A stretch of 7,222 bases of DNA from an uncultured Clostridia bacterium (GTDB lineage: Bacteria > Bacillota > Clostridia > Christensenellales > Borkfalkiaceae): positions 1-7,222 of the forward strand of contig CALVZR010000186.1 of the NCBI GenBank assembly GCA_944372565.1, in the 5' to 3' direction. This document shows positions 1-7,065 of the stretch, piece after piece. The notes below the pieces were generated by a model. The model was given only the letters and a program-made list of their open reading frames with translations, ran no database searches and had not been told where the DNA came from. The translations under genes and the position numbers were made by a program. The stretch's first letter is position 1; each line of letters begins with the position of its first letter.

Positions 1-1
1 G

Positions 2-1447
2 CCCGACGTCGGCGGTGCGGCGCGGGCGTTTTCCCCGCCCGCGCGGCGGGAAAATCCGCTCGATAAACTGCTGTTCAACAAATGGGGCGCGGCGGGGGCG
101 TTTTTGCTCTCCGCCCTGCTCGTGTTCTGGCTGGCGTTCGGCTCGTTTTCGCCGGGCGCGCTGCTGCTCGCCCTCTTTGAAAGGGCGTTTTCCGCCCTCG
201 AAACGGCTTTTGAAAGCGCGCTCTCCGCCGCGCCGGAAGCCCTCCGCTCGCTCGTGTGCGACGGCTTGCTCGGCGGCGCGTTCTCCGTGCTTTCCTTTCT
301 GCCGCAGCTTTGTATTTTATTCCTTTCGCTCACATTTCTCGAAGAGAGCGGGCTGATGGCGCGTTTCGCCTTTATGTCGGACGGGCTGTTTGAAAAGATC
401 GGGCTGAACGGCAGGGCGTTTTTTTCGCTGTTTTCGGGCTACGGGTGCACGGCGGTCGCCGCGCTCTCCACGCGCTCGCTGGAAAACGAAGCCCTCAAAA
501 AGCGCACGGTCCTGCTGCTTCCGTTCGTCAGCTGTTCCGCCCGCCTGCCCGTGTACGTGATGGTGGCGAACGCCGTTTTCCCCTTCGCAAAGCCCGTGCT
601 GCTCGCGGGGATCTACCTCGGCGGGCTGGCGCTCGCCTGCCTCGTTTCCGCGCTGCTGCACAAAACGGTTTTCAAAAACAACCCGCCTTTCGTGATGGAA
701 ATGCCCGCGCTTCGCAAAGTCGGCGCGAAAAAACTCGCCAAAGCCTTGCACTATTACGCGAAACAATTTATAATAAGAGTCGGGGGAGTGATCCTCGCCG
801 TCACGCTCGCGCTGTGGTTCGCGGGGAATTTCTCGCCCGCCTTCGTTTACGTGGGCGGCGGGGAGGAGAGCATCCTCTACCTGCTGGGCAAGGGGCTGAA
901 ATACCTCTTCTATCCGATGGGCATCACGGACTGGCGGGTATCTGTGGCGATTTTGAGCGGGCTGTTCGCGAAAGAGGCGGTGGCGGGTTCGCTGTCCTTG
1001 CTGTGCGGGCCGCTTTCGGGCGTGTTCACGCCCGAGCAGGGGCTGGCGTTTTTAGCGTTCTTCGCGCTCTGTACGCCCTGTTTATCGGCGCTCGCGGCGA
1101 TGAAAAAAGAAATCGGGCTGAAATACACGCTGCTTTCGGCGTTCGGGATGTTTTTGCTGGCGCTGCTGGCGGGGTATGCGGCGTATTTTTTCGCCGTGCA
1201 TCTCGCCGCGTGCACCTGCCTGGCGCTTATCGCGGCAACGGCGGGCGGAATATACATATGCGCGAAGAAAGGCGGATGCGCAGCCTGCGGGAGGGGCGAT
1301 TGTGCAATTTGTAAGCGACAAAACGGAAAAACTCGTAAAACTGCTGGGCGAGAAAGGCATCTCGTACGCGGCGGCGCAGAAGGCGCTGCGCAAGCGGGAC
1401 GTAAAGGTGAACGGCAGGCGCACGGGCAGGGACGAAACCGTTTATAA
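2..1447 (+). CDS. feoB: Ferrous iron transport protein B, C-terminal membrane part (5' end outside window)
   Basis: FeoB is the inner-membrane Fe(II) transporter with an N-terminal GTP-binding domain. Only the last 481 residues are here: the frame is open from base 2, and the first residues (NPLDKLLFNKWG) match the junction between the cytosolic domain and the first membrane helix, so the G domain lies upstream. Visible family signatures are LPQ followed by FLEESGLMAR (about 300-360), the first Gate motif GYGCTAVAA (437-463), the second Gate motif SCSARLP (530-550), the PPFVMEMP link (about 686-712), GLFAKEAVAGSL (about 960-995) and a CTPC motif followed by AAMKKE (about 1070-1112). Many hydrophobic segments agree with a polytopic membrane protein. 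Two oddities: after the usual last helix comes one more hydrophobic stretch and a C-X5-C-X2-C-X4-C-X2-C cluster (1259-1312), and the frame then runs 132 more coding bases inside the next gene before its TAA. Identity is very sure; the exact natural C-terminus is not. Confidence 0.95.
   Translation, partial: PDVGGAARAFSPPARRENPLDKLLFNKWGAAGAFLLSALLVFWLAFGSFSPGALLLALFERAFSALETAFESALSAAPEALRSLVCDGLLGGAFSVLSFLPQLCILFLSLTFLEESGLMARFAFMSDGLFEKIGLNGRAFFSLFSGYGCTAVAALSTRSLENEALKKRTVLLLPFVSCSARLPVYVMVANAVFPFAKPVLLAGIYLGGLALACLVSALLHKTVFKNNPPFVMEMPALRKVGAKKLAKALHYYAKQFIIRVGGVILAVTLALWFAGNFSPAFVYVGGGEESILYLLGKGLKYLFYPMGITDWRVSVAILSGLFAKEAVAGSLSLLCGPLSGVFTPEQGLAFLAFFALCTPCLSALAAMKKEIGLKYTLLSAFGMFLLALLAGYAAYFFAVHLAACTCLALIAATAGGIYICAKKGGCAACGRGDCAICKRQNGKTRKTAGRERHLVRGGAEGAAQAGRKGERQAHGQGRNRL
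1259..1312 (+). other. Cysteine cluster at the FeoB C-terminus, resembling the FeoB-associated Cys-rich protein
   Basis: Five cysteines spaced C-X5-C-X2-C-X4-C-X2-C, with Lys and Gly between them (AKKGGC), directly follow a hydrophobic helix. Many Bacillota encode a separate small protein next to feoB with one helix and a KKGGC-type cysteine tail (the FeoB-associated Cys-rich membrane protein family). Here the same layout appears fused to FeoB itself. A role in metal handling at the cytosolic exit is inference. Confidence 0.6.
1289..1296 (+). promoter_or_regulatory. Ribosome binding site that fixes the GTG start of the pseudouridine synthase
   Basis: GGGAGGGG lies five bases before GTG at 1302. 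The frame is open further upstream, to 1176 and beyond, but that extension is the shadow of the feoB C-terminus. The Shine-Dalgarno match, and the S4 domain beginning a few residues later, decide the start at 1302. The site sits inside the feoB cysteine cluster, so translation of the two genes is probably coupled. Confidence 0.8.
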
Positions 1448-2096
1448 GGGCGACGAGGTGCTCGTTTACGCCCGGCCGTCGTACAGCACGCACGCCGTGC
1501 TGTACGAGGACGAAAACGTGCTCGCCGTGGACAAGAAAAAGGGGGTGGAGAGCGAGGCGCTTTTTGCCGAACTTTCCGCCGCGCGCGAACTTTACTTCGT
1601 GCACCGCCTGGACCGCAATACCGACGGCGTCCTCCTCTTCGCCAAGACCAGAGCCGCCGAGGCGGAACTGCTTGCGGCGTTTAAAAACCGCGCGTTTGAA
1701 AAGATCTACCGCGCGGAAGTTTACGGAAAATTTGCCGAAAAGGAAGGGATCTTGTGCGATTACCTCGTCAAGGACGCGGCGAACGCGCGGGTGAAAATCC
1801 ATAAAACGCCCGTGAAGGGGAGCGTGCGCGTCGTCACCGCGTACGAGGTGACGGAGGAACGGGAAAATTCCAGCGTGCTGGCGGTGCGCCTCGTCACGGG
1901 GAGAACGCACCAGATCCGCGCGCACCTGGCGTTTTACGGGCACTTCGTCATCGGCGACGGAAAATACGGAAAAGAGAGCGTAAACCGCGCGTTCGGCGCG
2001 AAAAGGCAGCGGCTCTCGGCGGAAAAACTGGTGCTGCATTTTCACGGGGGCGCGCTCGCGTATCTCGACGGAAAAACGATAGAGAGAGGAAACTGA
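1302..2096 (+). CDS. RluA-family RNA pseudouridine synthase with N-terminal S4 domain
   Basis: The 264-residue product is predicted to convert specific uridines in rRNA or tRNA to pseudouridine; the target cannot be told from sequence. Residues about 8-60 form an S4 RNA-binding domain (KLVKLLGEKGIS, then VKVNGRR and YKGDEVLVY). The catalytic domain follows: YEDENVLAVDKKKG, the catalytic loop HRLDRNTDG with the nucleophilic Asp at residue 104, the KIYRAEVYG segment, and the RLVTGRTHQIRAHLA motif near residues 195-212. Two family positions differ from the commonest form: DKPxG is DKKKG, and the usual TSG/TTG after HRLD is TDG. The catalytic Asp, the Tyr of KxYxA and the TGRTHQIR motif are intact, so it is probably active. 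GTG start with a strong ribosome binding site. The 5' end overlaps the feoB frame by 146 bases, and one base separates its stop from rqcH. Subfamily (RluA, RluB-like or RluD-like) is not assigned. Confidence 0.9.
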   Translation: MQFVSDKTEKLVKLLGEKGISYAAAQKALRKRDVKVNGRRTGRDETVYKGDEVLVYARPSYSTHAVLYEDENVLAVDKKKGVESEALFAELSAARELYFVHRLDRNTDGVLLFAKTRAAEAELLAAFKNRAFEKIYRAEVYGKFAEKEGILCDYLVKDAANARVKIHKTPVKGSVRVVTAYEVTEERENSSVLAVRLVTGRTHQIRAHLAFYGHFVIGDGKYGKESVNRAFGAKRQRLSAEKLVLHFHGGALAYLDGKTIERGN

Positions 2097-2097
2097 T

Positions 2098-3810
2098 ATG
2101 CCGCAGGACGCATACGCATTATATCATCAGGCGAAAGAACTCGACGCCCTGCTTTCGGGCGGCAGGGTGAACAAGATCGCCCAGCCGAAGGAAAACGAAA
2201 TTTTTCTGAATATCTACGCCGGCGGGGAACGGGTGCGCCTGGCGGTTTCGGCAAACGTGGCGGCAGCGCGGGTGTGCACGTCCGATACCGAAAAGGAAAA
2301 TCCTCTTGCGGCGTACAATTTCTGTATGCTGCTGAGGAAACATCTTTCCAACGCGCGGGTGGACAAGGTATCCCTCGTCGGGTTCGACAGGGTGATCGCG
2401 CTGGAATTTTCGGTTTACGACGAACTGTTCGGCGAGGGGAAAAAGGTGCTCTACGCCGAGGTGATGGGAAAGTACAGCAACGTCATTCTCACCGAACGGG
2501 GGAAGATCCTCGGCGCGATGAAAACGGCAACGCTCGAAGAGGCGGCGCGCCGCCCGCTCATCACGGGCACGGAATACCGCCTGCCGCCCGCGCAGGACAA
2601 GCTGCCGCCCGACGACGCCCGCCTCGCCGGCGCGCTCGCGGCGTTCGGCGGGGGCGATCTCGGAAAGTTTCTCTTCGAGCGCGTGGAGGGCATTTCGCTG
2701 CGCACGGCGGAGGAGATCGCAGCCCGTTTCGGCAAAAACAGCGCCTTCCGGCTGTCGGACGCGGAGGAGTGCGCCGCCTTTTTGCGGGAATTTCTCTTCG
2801 GCGGGGAGAAAAAGCCGTGCGTGCGCTTTACCGAAAAGGGCGCGGAGGACTTTTTCGTGCGGCCGTACGAGAGCCTGGGCGGCACATACCGTTTCTTTTC
2901 CTCGCTCGACGAGGCGGAGCGTTTCTTCTTTGCGGAAAAGGACAGGCTGGGGGAGTTCTCCGCGCTGAAAAACCGCCTGACGGAGTGCGTGAAAAAAGAG
3001 GAAAAAAAGGTGGAAAAGCGGCTGAAAATCATCGCCGAAAAGGAACTCGACTGCGCGGGGTTGGAACGGGATAAGGAAAAGGGCGATCTCATTTTATCCA
3101 ACCTCTGGCGGATTAAAAAGGGCGACGCCGCCCTCGCGTGCGAAAACTTCTTCGCGGAAAACGCCCCCGAGATTACGATTCCGCTCGATAAAAACCTTTC
3201 CGCGCAGGACAACGCGCAGAAATATTATAAACGGTACAACAAACAAAAGCGCACGCTCGCGGCCGTCGCGCCGCAAAAGGAAGAGGCGCTCGCCGCCCTC
3301 GATTATTTAAAATCGGTTTCGAGCGAGGTCGCGCTGGCGGAGGACGCCGCCGCGCTGGGATTTATAGAAAACGAACTTTCGGCGGCGGGGCTGCTGCGCA
3401 GAAAGACGGAAAAAGAGAGGAAGAAGAAAACGGCGGAAAAACCGGCGGGCAGGGTGTACGAGATAGACGGGTTCACCGTGCGCGCGGGGCGGAGCAATTC
3501 GGAAAACGACGCGATCACCTCCGCCGCGCGGGGGAAAGATCTCTGGCTGCACGCCAAAAACTACCATTCTTCGCACGTGGTGATCGAGGTGCGGGAGCGC
3601 CCCGCGACGGAGGAGGTCATCGTAAAGGCGGCGGAGATCTGCGCCTATTATTCCGCGGGCAGGCAGGGCAGCAAGATAGACGTGGACTACGCCCAAAAAA
3701 AATTCGTGAAAAAACCGCCCAAGGCCCGCCCGGGGTTCTGGATCTATTCGGAGTTTTCCACGGTAACCGTGGATCCCGCAAGGCACGAAGAATTTTTAAA
3801 ATCAAAGTAA
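2098..3810 (+). CDS. rqcH: NFACT/Rqc2-family ribosome quality control protein RqcH
   Basis: RqcH binds 50S subunits that carry a stalled peptidyl-tRNA and recruits tRNA-Ala to add a C-terminal alanine tail that marks the chain for degradation. Older annotations call it fibronectin-binding protein (FbpA). The 570-residue product has the full family layout: NFACT-N (about 1-170) with FCMLLRKHL, GFDR and EVMGKYSNVIL; a helix-hairpin-helix-like stretch (about 185-215, VEGISLRTAEEIAARFG); two charged coiled-coil arms (about 275-340 and 370-445); and the C-terminal NFACT-R domain (about 453-565) with DLWLHAK, SSHVVI and a Pro-rich VKKPPKARPG. Asp97 and Arg98 fall at the positions reported as essential for tRNA recruitment in B. 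subtilis RqcH, so tailing activity is likely kept. ATG start, one base after the upstream stop, with GAGAGGA ahead of it. It lies just upstream of the tig-clpP-clpX unit, whose protease degrades alanine-tailed chains in B. subtilis. Confidence 0.95.
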   Translation: MPQDAYALYHQAKELDALLSGGRVNKIAQPKENEIFLNIYAGGERVRLAVSANVAAARVCTSDTEKENPLAAYNFCMLLRKHLSNARVDKVSLVGFDRVIALEFSVYDELFGEGKKVLYAEVMGKYSNVILTERGKILGAMKTATLEEAARRPLITGTEYRLPPAQDKLPPDDARLAGALAAFGGGDLGKFLFERVEGISLRTAEEIAARFGKNSAFRLSDAEECAAFLREFLFGGEKKPCVRFTEKGAEDFFVRPYESLGGTYRFFSSLDEAERFFFAEKDRLGEFSALKNRLTECVKKEEKKVEKRLKIIAEKELDCAGLERDKEKGDLILSNLWRIKKGDAALACENFFAENAPEITIPLDKNLSAQDNAQKYYKRYNKQKRTLAAVAPQKEEALAALDYLKSVSSEVALAEDAAALGFIENELSAAGLLRRKTEKERKKKTAEKPAGRVYEIDGFTVRAGRSNSENDAITSAARGKDLWLHAKNYHSSHVVIEVRERPATEEVIVKAAEICAYYSAGRQGSKIDVDYAQKKFVKKPPKARPGFWIYSEFSTVTVDPARHEEFLKSK

Positions 3811-3815
3811 AAAAT

Positions 3816-3844
3816 TTGCTTTTTGCATGGATTTATGGTAGAAT
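3816..3844 (+). promoter_or_regulatory. Sigma-A type promoter of tig-clpP-clpX
   Basis: TTGCTT at 3816-3821 and TAGAAT at 3839-3844 are separated by exactly 17 bases. TGG directly before the -10 box gives an extended -10 element. Transcription would start near 3851, leaving a leader of about 25 bases before the tig start. The box lies in an AT-rich patch within GC-rich DNA. I see no CtsR-type GGTCAAA repeat and no CIRCE palindrome in the 64-base gap. Confidence 0.75.
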
Positions 3845-3863
3845 AGGTGAGAATTTAAAAAGC

Positions 3864-3868
3864 AGGAG
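3864..3868 (+). promoter_or_regulatory. Ribosome binding site of tig
   Basis: A full AGGAG lies six bases before the ATG at 3875. It fits the start that gives the standard trigger factor N-terminus. Confidence 0.8.
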
Positions 3869-3874
3869 AATATT

Positions 3875-5158
3875 ATGAATTACAAATTCGAAAAAGCCGA
3901 AAAGAGCACGGTGAAGATTTCCATCACTCTGGACGCGGCGGAATGGAGCGCCGCCCAGCAGGACGCATACAATAAAACCAAGGGGAAATACGCCCTTCCC
4001 GGATTCCGCAAGGGCAAGGTTCCCATGAAAGTTCTGGAAAACGCCTACGGCAAGGGGCTGTTCTTCGAGGACGCCATCAACGAATCCTTCCCCAAATACT
4101 ATTTCGAGATTTTGGAAAAGGAGCCTTCCATCGAGGCGGTCGCCCGCCCCTCGCTGGACGTGGAAAAGATCGGGGAGGACGGCGTTACCCTCGTCGCCAC
4201 GGTGGCGGTCAAACCCGAGGTGAAATTGGGCGAATACAAGGGTATAAAGTTTGAAAAAGTTGAGTATAATGTTAAGGACGCAGACGTGGAGGACGCCCTC
4301 AAACGCCTGCAGGAGAGAAATTCCCGCCTGGTCGCGGTGGAAGGCCGCCCCGCGGAAAAGGGAGATACCGTCGTCATCGATTACAGCGGCAGCGTGAACG
4401 GCGTGAAATTCGAAGGCGGCACGGCGGAAAAACAGAATCTGGAACTGGGCAGCAACAGCTTTATCCCGGGATTTGAAGATCAGGTTGTCGGGATGAACAT
4501 CGGCGAAGAGAGGGATATTTCCGTGAAGTTCCCCGAAGATTACCATGCGGAGGATCTGAAGGGCAAGGACGCGGTGTTCCACATCGTGCTGCACGAGATC
4601 AAGAAAAAGGAACTGCCCGAAATTACGGACGAATTCATCAAGGACGCGGATGGCGCGGAGAGCGTGGAGGCCTATAAGGCGGAAACGAAAAAGCGTATGC
4701 AGGAAGCGAACGACCGCCGCGCGGACCGCGAGCTGGAAGACAAGATCGTGAAGACCATCACCGAAAAGGCGGAAACGGAAATCCCGGACGCGCTGGTGGA
4801 AAACCAGATCGACCGCATGGTGCAGGAGATGGAATACCGCCTGATGTATCAGGGGCTGAGGCTGGAAGATTACCTCAAATACGCCAAGATGAGCATGGAG
4901 GATTACCGCAAGGGCTACGAGGCGCAGGCGAGAGAATTGGTGAAACAGCAGCTCGTGATCGAAAAGATTATCGAAACGGAAAAGATAGAGGCGACCGACG
5001 AGGACGTGGAAAAGAAAATCGAAGAGGACGCCAAGGCGCGCGACAAGAGCGTGGAAGAATATAAAAAGGAAGTCGAGGGGCGCACGGAGTATCTCAAAAA
5101 CGAAATCGTCATCGGCAAACTGTTCGACTTTCTGAAGAGTGCCAACACCATCGAATAA
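3875..5158 (+). CDS. tig: Trigger factor, ribosome-bound chaperone and peptidyl-prolyl isomerase
   Basis: Trigger factor docks at the ribosome exit tunnel and shields nascent chains. The 427-residue product is close to the usual length (E. coli 432) and has all three domains. The ribosome-binding domain (about 1-115) has the signature GFRKGKVP at residues 43-50, so the FRK contact falls at 44-46 as in E. coli. The FKBP-type isomerase domain spans about 161-243 (GDTVVIDYSGSVNG, then the GSNSFIPGFE and VGMNIGEE loops). A long charged helical C-terminal chaperone domain spans about 250-427. Nothing is missing or truncated. It is first in a three-gene unit with clpP (11-base gap) and clpX, an order common in Bacillota and other bacteria, and has its own promoter in the preceding gap. 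Confidence 0.98.
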   Translation: MNYKFEKAEKSTVKISITLDAAEWSAAQQDAYNKTKGKYALPGFRKGKVPMKVLENAYGKGLFFEDAINESFPKYYFEILEKEPSIEAVARPSLDVEKIGEDGVTLVATVAVKPEVKLGEYKGIKFEKVEYNVKDADVEDALKRLQERNSRLVAVEGRPAEKGDTVVIDYSGSVNGVKFEGGTAEKQNLELGSNSFIPGFEDQVVGMNIGEERDISVKFPEDYHAEDLKGKDAVFHIVLHEIKKKELPEITDEFIKDADGAESVEAYKAETKKRMQEANDRRADRELEDKIVKTITEKAETEIPDALVENQIDRMVQEMEYRLMYQGLRLEDYLKYAKMSMEDYRKGYEAQARELVKQQLVIEKIIETEKIEATDEDVEKKIEEDAKARDKSVEEYKKEVEGRTEYLKNEIVIGKLFDFLKSANTIE

Positions 5159-5169
5159 GGAAGGGCAAA

Positions 5170-5763
5170 ATGATCAAAAACACCGTGATCCCTTACGTCG
5201 TGGAACAGACGGGCAAGGGAGAGAGAAGTTACGACATCTATTCCAGACTTCTGGAAGATAGGATCATCTTTCTCACGGGGGAGATCAACGACGCCGTGGC
5301 GGATACCGTCGTGGCGGAACTGATTTACCTGGAAGGAAAGGATCCGAATAAGGACATCTGCCTGTATATCAACTCCCCCGGCGGCAGCGTAACCGCGGGG
5401 CTGGCGATTTACGACACGATGAACTACATCAAGTGCGACGTGCAGACCATCTGCATCGGCCTTGCGGCGAGTATGGGCGCGTTCCTGCTTTCCAGCGGGG
5501 CGAAGGGCAAACGGTTCGCCCTGCCCAACAGCGAGGTGATGATCCACCAGCCGCTCGGCGGCGCGCAGGGGCAGGCCACGGATATCAAAATCCAGGCGGA
5601 CCACATCATGAAAACCAAGCGCAGGCTCAACGAAATTTTATCTCAAAACACGGGCAAGGACTACGAAACCGTGGAACGGGATACCGACAGGGACAATTAT
5701 TTAAGCGCGGCGGAGGCGAAGGAATACGGGCTTATCGACGAGATATTCTATAAGCGCCCCTGA
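5170..5763 (+). CDS. clpP: ATP-dependent Clp protease proteolytic subunit
   Basis: ClpP forms the double heptameric chamber that degrades proteins fed in by an AAA+ partner such as ClpX. The 197-residue product has the usual length, with only a few residues before the mature start typical of the family. The catalytic triad is complete: Ser101 in GLAASMGAFL, His126 in MIHQPLGG and Asp175 in DTDRDNYLSA, matching Ser97, His122 and Asp171 of mature E. coli ClpP by a constant offset of four. INSPGGSV (68-74) is the oxyanion-side glycine loop. The ATG start is supported by GGAAGGG four bases upstream. It lies between tig and clpX and would be co-transcribed with both. Confidence 0.98.
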   Translation: MIKNTVIPYVVEQTGKGERSYDIYSRLLEDRIIFLTGEINDAVADTVVAELIYLEGKDPNKDICLYINSPGGSVTAGLAIYDTMNYIKCDVQTICIGLAASMGAFLLSSGAKGKRFALPNSEVMIHQPLGGAQGQATDIKIQADHIMKTKRRLNEILSQNTGKDYETVERDTDRDNYLSAAEAKEYGLIDEIFYKRP

Positions 5764-5785
5764 CGCGTAAGACAGGGAGAATTGA

Positions 5786-7012
5786 ATGAAAGAAAAAGAA
5801 GTGATCTGTTCTTTTTGTGGGAAACCCAAGGAAAAGGTGAGGGAACTCATCGTGGGACCCAACGGGATCTGCATCTGCGACGAATGCGTGGAAAACTGCC
5901 GCGAACAGATTCTCGAAGCGCGTTCGCGCGCGAAGACGGGCGCGAACGTAAAACTGCTCAAACCCGCGGAAATCAAGGCGCGGCTGGACGATTACATCAT
6001 CGGGCAGGACAAAGCCAAGCGCGTGTTGTCCGTGGCGGTGTATAACCACTATAAGCGCATCAATTCCGTGCCGGACAACAAGGACGGCGTGGAGCTCGAA
6101 AAGAGCAACGTGCTCCTTTTGGGACCGACGGGAAGCGGTAAAACGCTGCTGGCGAGAACGCTCGCTAAAATTCTGGACGTTCCCTTCGCCGTGGCGGACG
6201 CCACCACGCTCACCGAGGCGGGCTACGTGGGCGAGGACGTGGAAAACATTTTGTTAAAGCTCATTCAGAACGCCGATTACGACGTGGAGCGCGCCCAGCG
6301 CGGCATCGTGTATATCGACGAGATAGATAAGATCGCGCGCAAGAGCGAAAACGTATCCATCACGCGGGACGTTTCGGGCGAGGGCGTGCAGCAGGCGCTT
6401 TTGAAGATCATCGAGAGCACGGTGGCGAGCGTGCCTCCGCAGGGCGGGAGAAAGCACCCGCAGCAGGAGTGCATCCGCATCGACACCACCAACATCCTCT
6501 TCATCTGCGGCGGGGCGTTCGTCGGGCTGGATAAGATCGTGCAGAAGCGCAAGGAAAATTCCTCTCTGGGCTTCGGCGGCCGCGTGACGGACACAAAGGC
6601 GGAAAATTACGAGTTCATCGACGAGATTCAGCCGCAGGATCTGATCCAGTTCGGGCTTATCCCCGAATTCGTGGGGCGCGTGCCCATCACCGTGGGGCTC
6701 AACCCGCTGGACGAAACCGCGCTGGTCAGCATCCTCACGGAACCCAAAAACGCGCTCGTGAAGCAGTATAAAAAGCTCATCGGTATGGACCACGTCAATT
6801 TGGAAATCACTTCGGACGGCGTGCGCGAAATCGCGAAAAAGGCCATCGCGCTCAAAACGGGCGCGCGCGGGCTGAGGACCATTCTGGAAAACCTCATGCT
6901 CGACACGATGTACGAGATCCCCTCGGAGGACGATCTCGAAAAAGTGGTGATCGACGCGGACGTGGTGAAATACGGCGGCAAGCCGAAATTCGTGAAAAAA
7001 GAAATCGCCTGA
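5786..7012 (+). CDS. clpX: ATP-dependent Clp protease ATP-binding subunit ClpX
   Basis: ClpX is the AAA+ unfoldase that recognises tagged or damaged proteins and threads them into ClpP. The 408-residue product contains an N-terminal C4 zinc finger (Cys8, Cys11, Cys31, Cys34), Walker A GPTGSGKT at 113-120, pore-loop GYVG at 146-149, Walker B IVYIDEID with Asp178/Glu179, an RKH pore loop within PPQGGRKHPQQE, the ClpP-docking loop as LGF at 261-263 (E. coli has IGF), and a sensor-2 region GARGLRTILE near the C-terminus. All motifs needed for ATP hydrolysis and ClpP docking are present. The ATG at 5786 follows AGGGAGA by five bases and lies 22 bases after clpP. It is the last gene of the tig-clpP-clpX unit, with a strong terminator nine bases after its stop. 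No lon gene follows on the same strand, unlike the tig-clpX-lon order of several relatives. Confidence 0.98.
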   Translation: MKEKEVICSFCGKPKEKVRELIVGPNGICICDECVENCREQILEARSRAKTGANVKLLKPAEIKARLDDYIIGQDKAKRVLSVAVYNHYKRINSVPDNKDGVELEKSNVLLLGPTGSGKTLLARTLAKILDVPFAVADATTLTEAGYVGEDVENILLKLIQNADYDVERAQRGIVYIDEIDKIARKSENVSITRDVSGEGVQQALLKIIESTVASVPPQGGRKHPQQECIRIDTTNILFICGGAFVGLDKIVQKRKENSSLGFGGRVTDTKAENYEFIDEIQPQDLIQFGLIPEFVGRVPITVGLNPLDETALVSILTEPKNALVKQYKKLIGMDHVNLEITSDGVREIAKKAIALKTGARGLRTILENLMLDTMYEIPSEDDLEKVVIDADVVKYGGKPKFVKKEIA

Positions 7013-7020
7013 AAGGGCTG

Positions 7021-7056
7021 AAAAAAACGCTCCCCGAAACGGGGGAGCGTTTTTTT
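7021..7056. terminator. Intrinsic terminator after clpX, usable from both strands
   Basis: Seven A, then CGCTCCCC, a six-base loop (GAAACG), GGGGAGCG and seven T. The eight GC-rich pairs extend through A:T pairs to a perfect 15-pair stem. The T run serves the plus-strand clpX transcript; the A run gives an equal U run for transcripts from the convergent minus-strand gene ending at 7170. Confidence 0.93.
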
Positions 7057-7065
7057 GCTCTTTTT

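Noticed and set aside
1176..1301. Upstream in-frame extension of the pseudouridine synthase to an earlier start
   Set aside because: The translation there is low-complexity and Arg-rich, it shadows the feoB membrane helix, and a strong ribosome binding site precedes GTG at 1302.
3811..3830. Terminator after rqcH
   Set aside because: Only a 3-pair TGC/GCA stem around a T run is present; there is no GC-rich hairpin. Some read-through into tig is likely.
4251..4270. TTGAAA and a perfect TATAAT in an AT-rich patch inside tig, as a possible internal promoter
   Set aside because: The spacer is only 8 bases, and no good -35 lies about 17 bases upstream. The patch encodes normal trigger factor sequence.
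6566..6574. ClpX docking loop LGF instead of IGF as a sign of altered ClpP partnership
   Set aside because: This is a conservative Ile to Leu change, and an ordinary clpP lies directly upstream.
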